Part shown: piece by piece, positions 37,142-44,540 of the stretch
How the letters are laid out: each line of letters starts with the position of its first letter
How positions within the stretch are numbered: position 1 is the stretch's first letter
Source of the DNA: a bacterium
GTDB taxonomy: Bacteria > Elusimicrobiota > Elusimicrobia > UBA1565 > UBA9628
Assembly (NCBI GenBank): GCA_021782205.1
Contig: JAJXVH010000001.1
Coordinates: forward strand, 62,001-126,000
DNA: 64,000 bases
Reading direction: 5' to 3'
Notes under the pieces: model-generated
Databases searched by the model: none
What the model was told of the DNA's origin: nothing
Seen by the model: the letters and a program-made list of their open reading frames with translations, nothing else
Position numbers and translations under genes: made by a program

Positions 37142-38866
37142 ATGAGCGTGTTCGTGGAGGCGGCGCGCGGACTGCGCCTGCGCGCCGCCGTTTCCCGCCC
37201 GGCGGTGCTGACGCTGGAGTTGTCGGCGGTATTCTCGGCGTGGAGCGCGTACTCCGCGCCGGAGGGCCGCGCGGGCGCCGCGATCCTGGGCGGGGCGGCG
37301 TTGGGCGCGGCATATCTCATCGGCCTGTGCGGGGTGCTGGCGGAAGCGGGCGCGCGCAAGCAGACGCACGCTTGGCGCGAGGCGGGCCGCGGGCTGCGCA
37401 CGCGGCGAGCGTTCGCCGATGGAACAGAGGAACCGGCCGACGCGGAACTGCTGGTCGCCGCGGACACCGTCGTCGTGGGCACCGGTGAAATCATTCCGGC
37501 CGACGGGGTCGTCATTGAAGGCGCGGCGACCGTCGACGAGTCGGCGCTGACCGGGGAGTCCGCGCCCGTCCTGCGGGAGGCCGCCGCGCCGCGCGACCAC
37601 GTGGTCGGCGGCGCGCGCGTGCTCTCCGATCAACTCAAAATTCGCATTGACGGCCCTCCCGGAACGGGCTTATTGGCACGGCTGGCCGGCTTATTGGACG
37701 CGTCTTTGGGCCGCGCCGCCGGCCGCGAGTCGGCGCTGGCGGCGGCGGCGCTCCTGCCGGCGGCGTTCATCTTCGCTGTTCACCCGGAAGCGCTCGCGGC
37801 GGCGTGTACGGCCGTACGACCGGACGCGGCGTTCGCGGCGCTGGCCGTGTTTCTCCTCGCGTCGACCCCGACGGCGCTTGCGGCTCTGGCCTTCGCGGCC
37901 CGCTCATCGTCGGCGCGACGCTTGCTGGCGCGCGGCCTGCTGGCGCGCGACCCGCGCGCGGCCGAAGACGCGGCGCGCGTCGACCCGGTGATCATCGAGA
38001 AGGACGCGGCGGCGTTCGGCCGCCGCCGCGCCGCGCAGTTCGTCCCGGCGCCTGGAATCTCGGAGAACATTCTGGCCGACGCGGCCCAACTCGCGGCGCT
38101 GGTCGACGAGACACCCGCAGGCCGCAGTCTGGTCGCGCTGGCGCAGGCCCAAGGCCTGCGCGGGCGGCGGCTGGCGGATATTGTGGACCGCCGCTTCGTG
38201 CCGCTGGCGGCGCACACGCGCGTCAGCGGCCTGGACGCGGGCGATTTGATCTATCGCCGCGGCCCCACGGCGGCGATCGAACGCATGGTCGGCCGATTCC
38301 CTCCGGAGCTGGAAGTCGCGGTCGCGCTCATCCAGCGCGACGGCGACGAGGCGGTTGCGATCGCGCTTGGGGGAAAGGTGTTGGGAGTCGCGCGCATGCG
38401 CGAACCTGCCGACGGACTGACGGCGCGCGTGCGCCGCTTGCGTGCGGCCGGGCGTCGGATCGTGCTGGCCGCGATGGCGCCGTCTGCGGACGTGAGCGAG
38501 TGGGCCGGTGCGCTGGGGGTGGAATTGGCCGAGGCGGGAGCGCTCGCCAAATCAGGCGCGACGTTCGCGCGCGGTCTGCGGACTTCCCCTGGGGCCGAGG
38601 CGTCGATATTGAATTTACGCGACGATCCTTCGCTCTCCGTCGTCGCGGTCGACGAAGTTCTCGCGGCGCGCCGCGCTCGCGCCGTCGCCGACGCTGCTTC
38701 CTGGTTCAGCGATGCCGCGAAAGCCGCCTTCGCCGCTTTGGCATTCTGCTCGGCGGCGCGCGCCGGAACCTTGGGTGACGTCGCGCCGCAGGCCTACGTG
38801 CTGGCGGCCTGGAGCCTCGCCGCGCCGCTGACACTTTGTTTTGCGGCGTTGGCCGGCGTTCTTTGA
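37142..38866 (+). CDS. KdpB-like P-type ATPase lacking the phosphorylation site (probable pseudoenzyme)
   Basis: 574 aa against ~680 for KdpB. Homology is clear: actuator motif DESALTGESAPV (TGES at 137-140), GGARVLSD, and DAAQLAALVDETPAGRSL matching KdpB's nucleotide domain. The phosphorylation motif DKTGT is EKDAA (286-290), KG of the ATP site is RG (IYRRGP), the TGDN segment is AMAPS, and the TGDGTNDAP hinge is deleted. It therefore cannot run the catalytic cycle. The frame is intact over 1.7 kb, arguing for a retained function. No kdpA, kdpC or kdpDE is nearby. A regulatory or scaffold role in K+ transport is speculation. Confidence 0.82.
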   Translation: MSVFVEAARGLRLRAAVSRPAVLTLELSAVFSAWSAYSAPEGRAGAAILGGAALGAAYLIGLCGVLAEAGARKQTHAWREAGRGLRTRRAFADGTEEPADAELLVAADTVVVGTGEIIPADGVVIEGAATVDESALTGESAPVLREAAAPRDHVVGGARVLSDQLKIRIDGPPGTGLLARLAGLLDASLGRAAGRESALAAAALLPAAFIFAVHPEALAAACTAVRPDAAFAALAVFLLASTPTALAALAFAARSSSARRLLARGLLARDPRAAEDAARVDPVIIEKDAAAFGRRRAAQFVPAPGISENILADAAQLAALVDETPAGRSLVALAQAQGLRGRRLADIVDRRFVPLAAHTRVSGLDAGDLIYRRGPTAAIERMVGRFPPELEVAVALIQRDGDEAVAIALGGKVLGVARMREPADGLTARVRRLRAAGRRIVLAAMAPSADVSEWAGALGVELAEAGALAKSGATFARGLRTSPGAEASILNLRDDPSLSVVAVDEVLAARRARAVADAASWFSDAAKAAFAALAFCSAARAGTLGDVAPQAYVLAAWSLAAPLTLCFAALAGVL

Positions 38867-38924
38867 AGAAATGTTCGCTCGCGGGGCATGACGACGCAAA
38901 CGCCGTGGACGATGACGTCGAATC

Positions 38925-40586
38925 TTATTCGGACGCCTTGGGTGCCGGCGAATGATCTGTTACTCCGGCCGGCGGCAGGGAAATAAATTCCGGTTCTCTT
39001 CTGCCCGGTGCAGGACGTACCGGATTGGCCAGAACGATCAAGTCGCCTTCTCTAAAAAGAAGCCTGAAGTTTTTCCGCCGAAGAAGGTGCAAGAGAATCT
39101 CGCTGTATGGGTAGGACAGTCTCGCCCAATAGGTTGACATGACGACATAATCAGGAAGAAAGAGATTCCTTTCGAACGCGCAGTCGCGCGATCCGGGAAG
39201 GACCTTGATATAGTGGCGCATCGCTAAATGCGGCAAAAGATAGGGGTCGCACCAAACCGAGGCATTCGTCGGAATCAGCGCAAGGGCTTTTGGTACGGAC
39301 TCTTCCCAGGCCTTCGGGATCACTCTGACGTCTGATGAATAAAAGCTTGGGGCGGCAAAAAACCCCCATCCGGCAACGGCGAAGAGAACGGCGGCGGTCC
39401 GTCGCCAACGATTCGTGTCGCTGTGTTCTCGTATTTGAATCAACCCGTGCAGAGTCGCCCAAAGTAGCGGTCCCAGCACGAACGACGAATAGTACGATCG
39501 CAGGCCTTGGTACGCGGTCGACGGTCTTGCGAGTTGATTCGGTATCCAGGCGATGATGGCTGGCAAAAACGCGGCGCCGCTAAGAACCGGTATAAACGCC
39601 ACGTGCGACAATATCCGCAACACCGGCAATAGCTTCGTCGAAGGAACTGCGAGGGCGATGACAAAGTCCCAGGGCCGCGTCACGGCGTGCATCAAAAGTC
39701 CGCGTGGAGATCCGCCGAGAGCTTTGAAGTAATCCCAAAGTGACGCGTTGCCGACCCAAGGACAGTTCAAATGTCTTTGGGCACGCGAGATCACCGTCAT
39801 TTCCAGAAACCAAATCAAAGGCGACGCCGCGATCAGGGCCGCGCCGGCGCGTTTTTTCGGCCTTGCGCGCTGAAAATATAAATAGAGACCGACACCGAAA
39901 GAGATGAAGGGAACCTGCTCGCGCGCCGAGAACATGAGTATGCCGAACAGCGCGCCTAGCGCCGGGCGCTCTGTTTCAAAAAAATATGCTGCGGCGATAA
40001 AAAACGGCACGGCAAATACGCTGTCTTCCACGTAGGTGCCGGTGAGTTCTTGGAAACTTGGATGGGCGAGGCAGAGCAGTAGCATGATTCCAGCTAAAAG
40101 ATCCGAGCGGGAGAGGCGTTTGGCCAAACCAAAGAGAAAAAGCGGGACTGTTCCAAGAAGAAAGCCTTGCGCGAAGGCCAGAGCCCCGGCGCTGTTCCAA
40201 ATCCAAAGCAAGGGTGAAAAAAGGCAGACGGCGAATGCGAAGTGACTTGCAAAATAAGATTGGTCGCCGTAGACGGCCGTTCTGAGCCCATAGCCATGGG
40301 CGACGTTCCAGGCGAGATTGGCGCTGACGCCCGACATCGACGTCAAATAATAAATGCGAAAGCGCGCAAGATTCCCGAAGGCCAAAACAAACGGAAGGTA
40401 CATTCCAGCGGCCAGAATTCCGCGTGGATGACGTTTCCCGCAGCGCTCCAGGAACTGGTTCGCGCGTGGGATCGCATCCTCGCACAGAACAAAAAAAAGT
40501 CCGAGACCAAGGCACGCCCCTCCGCAAAGGAGCCAAGTCGCGTTTAACAGGTCAAAAACGAGATAAGGCCACCGCGGGAGCGTCAT
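38925..40586 (-). CDS. DUF2079 multi-spanning membrane protein
   Basis: 553 aa with about ten membrane helices and a C-terminal soluble part, resembling DUF2079 proteins, which have a glycosyltransferase-C-like layout (LARFRIYYLTSMSG, NVAHGYGLRT, YGDQSYFASHFAF, PDYVVMSTYWARL). The function is unknown; a lipid-linked sugar transferase is plausible. The gene is visibly richer in A+T than its surroundings (for example the A runs at 39054-39064 and 40491-40498), suggesting acquisition by transfer. TATATT lies 8 nt before the ATG. Confidence 0.78.
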   Translation of the reverse strand: MTLPRWPYLVFDLLNATWLLCGGACLGLGLFFVLCEDAIPRANQFLERCGKRHPRGILAAGMYLPFVLAFGNLARFRIYYLTSMSGVSANLAWNVAHGYGLRTAVYGDQSYFASHFAFAVCLFSPLLWIWNSAGALAFAQGFLLGTVPLFLFGLAKRLSRSDLLAGIMLLLCLAHPSFQELTGTYVEDSVFAVPFFIAAAYFFETERPALGALFGILMFSAREQVPFISFGVGLYLYFQRARPKKRAGAALIAASPLIWFLEMTVISRAQRHLNCPWVGNASLWDYFKALGGSPRGLLMHAVTRPWDFVIALAVPSTKLLPVLRILSHVAFIPVLSGAAFLPAIIAWIPNQLARPSTAYQGLRSYYSSFVLGPLLWATLHGLIQIREHSDTNRWRRTAAVLFAVAGWGFFAAPSFYSSDVRVIPKAWEESVPKALALIPTNASVWCDPYLLPHLAMRHYIKVLPGSRDCAFERNLFLPDYVVMSTYWARLSYPYSEILLHLLRRKNFRLLFREGDLIVLANPVRPAPGRREPEFISLPPAGVTDHSPAPKASE

Positions 40587-40594
40587 CAGGCCAG

Positions 40595-40600
40595 AATATA
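40595..40600 (-). promoter_or_regulatory. -10-like TATATT before the DUF2079 gene
   Basis: On the reverse strand TATATT is followed by 8 nt and the ATG at 40586, within an A/T-rich patch that stands out from the surrounding sequence. Confidence 0.45.
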
Positions 40601-40643
40601 ATTAAAAAAGTCTTGCCCGTCGGATTGAACTCAAGAGGCCGAT

Positions 40644-41162
40644 TCAGCGCGCGATGATCGCGGGAAAACCGAGCAACCGGCCGTCGCGGCGGCTGAGCGT
40701 GTAGCCGAGATCCAAGAGCACCGGATCACCGTTCGGAACCGTGCCGTGGACGGAGAGTTCGATGCCGTCGACCTCAACGAGGGCGCCGCAGGACGCGAAG
40801 CCGCCCGGCGCGCAGGCGCGCACGCCGAAGCGGGCGGCTTGCGCCCGAACCTGATAGGCGCCGTTCTGCGGGTAGAGGTGGTTGAGGCAGGTCTGGAGGA
40901 AGATCGCCGCTTGTTTGGAGTTGGCCGGAACGACGGCGCTTTCGCCCAGAGCGGGGCAACCCGCAAAGACGTCGCGCGCGGAAATCTCGGAATCTTCCGC
41001 AACCCGTGAGGATTCGAGGCGCGCCGCGCTCAACGTCGCGCTCAGAGGGGCGGCGTCGACGCCGGATTGGGCGGCGAGCTGTTGAAGAGCGGTTTGCGCA
41101 TGGACGACGGAGGCCAGGAGGACGGCCGCGCTCGCGGCCGAGAGGAAATTTTTCTTGTTCAT
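40644..41162 (-). CDS. small secreted protein, unknown family
   Basis: 172 aa. Signal peptide MNKKNFLSAASAAVLLASVVHA, then a ~150-residue domain with four cysteines (AGCPAL, LQTCLNH, VRACAPG, ASCGAL) that could form two disulfides. I do not recognise the fold. A CACACT hexamer 6 nt before the ATG may be a -10 box. It lies between the DUF2079 gene and rlmF on the same strand, with no overlap. Confidence 0.7.
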   Translation of the reverse strand: MNKKNFLSAASAAVLLASVVHAQTALQQLAAQSGVDAAPLSATLSAARLESSRVAEDSEISARDVFAGCPALGESAVVPANSKQAAIFLQTCLNHLYPQNGAYQVRAQAARFGVRACAPGGFASCGALVEVDGIELSVHGTVPNGDPVLLDLGYTLSRRDGRLLGFPAIIAR

Positions 41163-41230
41163 GGGGAGAGTGTGCCCGAAAGGCCCGTGCGGTCCATAGG
41201 ACTCCTGTCAACGCGAGGAATTGACGAAGA

Positions 41231-42151
41231 TCAGCCGAGGCGGCGGCGCGCGCGATCGTCGAGAAATGTCCAGGCGACAATGCGGCCGCGCTTGCGGCCC
41301 GCCGCCAGCGGCAGGACGCGGCGCGCGGCGGCGCCCGCCCGCTTGAGCGCGCGCTCAACGCCGGGCAGGGTCGATTCCTTGGAGATCAAGATCGTGAACC
41401 AGCCGATGCGCTCCCGAAATTCGACGCTCTCGTCGATCAGGCGGCGCGCGAATAGCCCCTCGCCGCCTTCGCACCACAGTTCCGCGTCATGGCCGCCGAA
41501 ATTCGACGGCGTCGTGCGTCCCGGAATATCGCGGCCCAGTCCGCGCCATTTGCGCCGAGCGGCTTCGTCCGCTTCCGCGGCCGACGCGTGGAACGGCGGA
41601 TTGCAGACGCAGGCGGCGAAGGTCTCGCCCGGACGCACGACGCCGCGAAAAATATTCGTCGGGGAAGGCTGAAGCCGCAGTTCCACGCCGACGAGCTGAT
41701 GATTCGACGCGACGATGCGCCCCGCGCAGGCCAGGCCGGAGGCGTCCACGTCGCTGCCGACGAAGCTCCAGCCGTACTCGCCTCGGCCGATGATCGGGTA
41801 AATGCAGTTCGCGCCCACGCCGATATCAAGCACGCGCACGCCAGCGCCGCGCGGCGGCGCGGCCGCGTCTTCCGTCAGCAGATCGGCGACGCGGTGGATG
41901 TAGTCGGCGCGGCCGGGTACGGGCGGGCAAAGAAACTCGGGCGCGATGTCCCAATGCTCCAGGCCGTAAGCCTGCTTGAGCAGGGCGAAGTTGAGCGCTC
42001 GGACCGCCGCGGGGTCGGCGAAGTCGATGGACGGAGCGCCGGCCGCGTTGGGCGCGACGAAGCCCGCCAGCGCGGGAGAGGCTCGACACAGCGCGGCGAA
42101 GTCGTAGCCCGCGCGATGGCGATTGCGCGGGTGGAGCCCGGGTTTGCTCAT
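41231..42151 (-). CDS. rlmF: 23S rRNA (adenine-N6)-methyltransferase RlmF
   Basis: 306 aa. It methylates adenine 1618 of 23S rRNA using AdoMet. The N-terminus LHPRNRHRAGYDFAAL is characteristic of RlmF. The AdoMet loop is VLDIGVGANCIYPIIG, the catalytic N6-methylase motif is CNPPFHAS, and GGHDAELWCEGGE follows. The ATG at 42151 gives the normal length; an open frame continues upstream through the SUI1 gene. It sits 11 nt after the SUI1 stop, so the two are probably one transcript: two translation-related genes. Confidence 0.92.
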   Translation of the reverse strand: MSKPGLHPRNRHRAGYDFAALCRASPALAGFVAPNAAGAPSIDFADPAAVRALNFALLKQAYGLEHWDIAPEFLCPPVPGRADYIHRVADLLTEDAAAPPRGAGVRVLDIGVGANCIYPIIGRGEYGWSFVGSDVDASGLACAGRIVASNHQLVGVELRLQPSPTNIFRGVVRPGETFAACVCNPPFHASAAEADEAARRKWRGLGRDIPGRTTPSNFGGHDAELWCEGGEGLFARRLIDESVEFRERIGWFTILISKESTLPGVERALKRAGAAARRVLPLAAGRKRGRIVAWTFLDDRARRRLG

Positions 42152-42162
42152 CGGCGCCGCGG

Positions 42163-42462
42163 TCAGCCGCCGACGCGCTTGATCTTGTAGCCGTCGGACA
42201 GCAGAAGCTTTTCGAGCTTGTCGCGGTGGTCGCCCTGGAACTCGAACGTTCCGTCTTTCAGCGCGCCGCCGCAGCCGAGCTGTTTTTTTAAACGGGCGAG
42301 CATCTGATCCTTCAATGTGGGGTGCATCACGAGGCGCTCCAGGCAGGTCACGCCGGAACCCTTGGCCCCGCGCCGAAAACTCAGGCGCAGCGGCTCCGGC
42401 TGGCGCGGAGTCCCGGGCTTTCCCCAATCCGGGTCCGTCGAATAGACGAGGCGCTCGTTCAC
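42163..42462 (-). CDS. SUI1/YciH-family translation initiation factor-like protein
   Basis: 99 aa. The SUI1 domain spans most of the protein: LRLSFRRGAKGSGVTCLERL, LKKQLGCGGALKDGTFEFQGD, then HRDKLEKLLLSDGYKIKRVGG-like C-terminus (about residues 79-99). Bacterial SUI1 proteins resemble eIF1 and are thought to affect start-codon selection, though their role is poorly defined. This is of interest here given the many apparently leaderless starts. GTG start 6 nt after a TAAAAT hexamer. Confidence 0.92.
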   Translation of the reverse strand: MNERLVYSTDPDWGKPGTPRQPEPLRLSFRRGAKGSGVTCLERLVMHPTLKDQMLARLKKQLGCGGALKDGTFEFQGDHRDKLEKLLLSDGYKIKRVGG

Positions 42463-42468
42463 CGGTTC

Positions 42469-42521
42469 ATTTTATATTACCGCGCGCCGGGCTTGACGTT
42501 TCGGCGGCGAGGGCGTTAAGC
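42469..42521. promoter_or_regulatory. divergent promoters for SUI1-rlmF and the cyclopropane-synthase-like gene
   Basis: Reverse strand: TAAAAT at 42474-42469, then 6 nt, then GTG 42462. Forward strand: TTGACG (42493-42498), 17 nt, TTAAGC (42516-42521), then 7 nt, then ATG 42529. Both put transcription starts at the start codons. Confidence 0.55.
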
Positions 42522-42528
42522 TTCCTGC

Positions 42529-43698
42529 ATGTCCGCCATCGACCGCGCCGCCGGCGCGATGAACTGGATGTTTCCGACGCTGCCGTGGACCATACGGCTT
42601 TCGTACGCGGGGCAAAGTCGTGTGATCGGCCAAGGCTCTGAAAAAGTGGAGATAGCGTGCCGCACGGAGGCCGCGGTACGCTCGTTGATCGCTTGCGACC
42701 TGTCGCGCTTTCTCGACCATTACGTCGCGGGAGAGGCGGACCTCAACGGCGACATCTATTCCTTCGTGGGCGCGCGCAATCACGTGCGCCGCGACGAGTT
42801 GTGGCGGATCAAGTGGCGCTATCAACTGCGCTACCTGTCAACGGCGCTGTTTCCGTCCTCGGTACGGCGCAAACTGCGGGCGGTCAGCTCCCACTATGAT
42901 CTGCCCAACGAATTCATCCTGTCCTACCTGGACACGCGCACGCGGGCGTACTCGTGCGCGATGTGGAAATCGCCGGAGACTTTGAGTGACTTGAGCGATC
43001 AGGCCCTGGAAGACGCCCAGCACGACAAGTTCGTGATGGCTCTAGATGAACTGCAGATACAGCCCGACGACAAATTCCTGGACATCGGTTGCGGCTACGG
43101 CTACGCGGTCCATCTGGCGGAGTCGAAATACGGCTGCCGCGACGCGCGGGGGATCACGTTGTCGCAGAACCAGATCGACGAAGGCTACTCGAAAAATCTG
43201 CAGCTGAAGCACTACATGGAAGTGCCCGCGGACGGGACCTTCGACAAGATCTACACCTGCGGTATGATCAGCCATCTGGACCGAGCGGAGATCGAGCAGT
43301 ATTATCGCCACGTCTACGGCCTGCTCAAGTCCGGCGGCAAGGTCTGGTTTCACGCCATCATCCCGCCCGCCAACGACGCGGGGCTGACCAACTACACCAC
43401 GATCTCCGGCACGTTCAGCCAGAAGTATGTCTTTCCGGATCACTTCCAGTTCCCTCTGCATGTACACCTGAAGATGATTGAGCGCCTGGGCTTCCGCGTC
43501 AAAAAGGTGCATTTCCGTTACGGCCACTACGCGAAGACCTTGCGCCACTGGTATAAGCGCTTCGTCGAAAATCTCCCGCGTACGCGCCCCATGATCACGC
43601 CCACCATCGAGCGGGCCTGGCATTTGTATCTGACCTATGCGTCCGTGGTGGACGGGCCCAACTCCGTGCTCAAGCAGATCGTCTGCGAGAAGCCGTAG
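42529..43698 (+). CDS. cyclopropane-fatty-acyl-phospholipid synthase-family methyltransferase
   Basis: 389 aa. The CFA-synthase layout is clear: N-terminal domain with AGEADLNGDIYSFVGARNH, then SSHYDLPNEFILSYLD, TRAYSCAMW, the AdoMet loop FLDIGCGYGYAVHLA (about 183-197), GITLSQNQ and a C-terminal FRYGHYAKTLRHWYKRF. It probably adds a methylene or methyl group to unsaturated phospholipid chains at the inner membrane. Cyclopropanation versus methylation cannot be settled. The stop overlaps the lgt start by one base (TAGTG), pairing two membrane-lipid-using enzymes. Confidence 0.88.
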   Translation: MSAIDRAAGAMNWMFPTLPWTIRLSYAGQSRVIGQGSEKVEIACRTEAAVRSLIACDLSRFLDHYVAGEADLNGDIYSFVGARNHVRRDELWRIKWRYQLRYLSTALFPSSVRRKLRAVSSHYDLPNEFILSYLDTRTRAYSCAMWKSPETLSDLSDQALEDAQHDKFVMALDELQIQPDDKFLDIGCGYGYAVHLAESKYGCRDARGITLSQNQIDEGYSKNLQLKHYMEVPADGTFDKIYTCGMISHLDRAEIEQYYRHVYGLLKSGGKVWFHAIIPPANDAGLTNYTTISGTFSQKYVFPDHFQFPLHVHLKMIERLGFRVKKVHFRYGHYAKTLRHWYKRFVENLPRTRPMITPTIERAWHLYLTYASVVDGPNSVLKQIVCEKP

Positions 43699-44540
43699 TG
43701 CATCCCATCCTGTTTCGCTGGCCCGACGGCAGCGGATTTGCGACCTACTCGCTTCTGGTGACGCTGGGCTACGTGGTGGGCGTGCTGTGGCTGAGACGTC
43801 AGCTCGACTATCACAAAGCGGAGCCCGCGGAGTTTTGGGGCCTGATCGCGGCGGCGCTGGGCGGCGGCCTGTTGGGAGGCAAGATCGGATTTTTCATCGT
43901 GGAGTGGAGCGACTTCCGCGCCGATCCGTGGGCCATGATTCGCGACTGGAACACGGGCTGGGTTTATTGGGGCGGCCTGCTCCTGGGAATACTCGCCGGC
44001 CTGGCCTACCAGTGGTGGCACAATCGCGTCTGGCGGCCGCGCGCGTATCTGCCCGTCGCGGATTACTGCGTGGCGGCGCTGGCCATCGGCCACGTGCTGG
44101 GCCGTCTGGGCTGCCTGATGGAAGGCTGCTGCTACGGTCGTCCCACGTCCGTGCCCTGGGGTCTTTCGTTTGTCAGCCCCGCGTGTAGCGTCGTGCCGGA
44201 ACTGCGCGGTATTCCTTTGCATCCCACCCAAATCTACGAAGGCCTGGGCGAGGCCTTCGCGGCTTGGTTCATGATCGCCCGTCTTCTGCCGGCCATCCGC
44301 GCCGGGAGATACCGCTACGGCACGGCCTTCTTCGGTTACATCCTCTACTATTCGGCCCTGCGCTTCACCGTGGAATGTTTCCGCGGCGACGACCGCGGCG
44401 TCTTTCTGTCTCCGCTCTTGTCGCCGTCCCAATGGACGTCGCTGTTCGCCTTCGCCGTCATCGCGGTCGTGCTGTGGAAGCGCGGGCTGATCGAGCGTCA
44501 GCCCGCGCGCCGCTCCCTGTTCACCGACGGCAAGAGCTAA
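43698..44540 (+). CDS. lgt: prolipoprotein diacylglyceryl transferase
   Basis: 280 aa polytopic inner-membrane enzyme that transfers diacylglycerol from phosphatidylglycerol to the lipobox cysteine of prolipoproteins. HPILFRWPDGSGFATYSLL is at the N-terminus, GGLLGGKIGFF and the family signature GRLGCLMEGCCYGRPT lie centrally, HPTQIYEGLGE follows, and RFTVECFRGDDRG is near the end. GTG start at 43698. The lipoprotein-like gene at 47496 would be a substrate. It ends tail to tail with the M3 peptidase, overlapping by 4 bp (CTAA). Confidence 0.92.
   Translation: MHPILFRWPDGSGFATYSLLVTLGYVVGVLWLRRQLDYHKAEPAEFWGLIAAALGGGLLGGKIGFFIVEWSDFRADPWAMIRDWNTGWVYWGGLLLGILAGLAYQWWHNRVWRPRAYLPVADYCVAALAIGHVLGRLGCLMEGCCYGRPTSVPWGLSFVSPACSVVPELRGIPLHPTQIYEGLGEAFAAWFMIARLLPAIRAGRYRYGTAFFGYILYYSALRFTVECFRGDDRGVFLSPLLSPSQWTSLFAFAVIAVVLWKRGLIERQPARRSLFTDGKS

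Noticed and set aside
33958-38866. A complete kdp operon next to the KdpB-like gene
   Set aside because: Neighbours are phosphoglucomutase and a DUF2079 protein; no KdpA, KdpC, KdpD or KdpE sequence is present.
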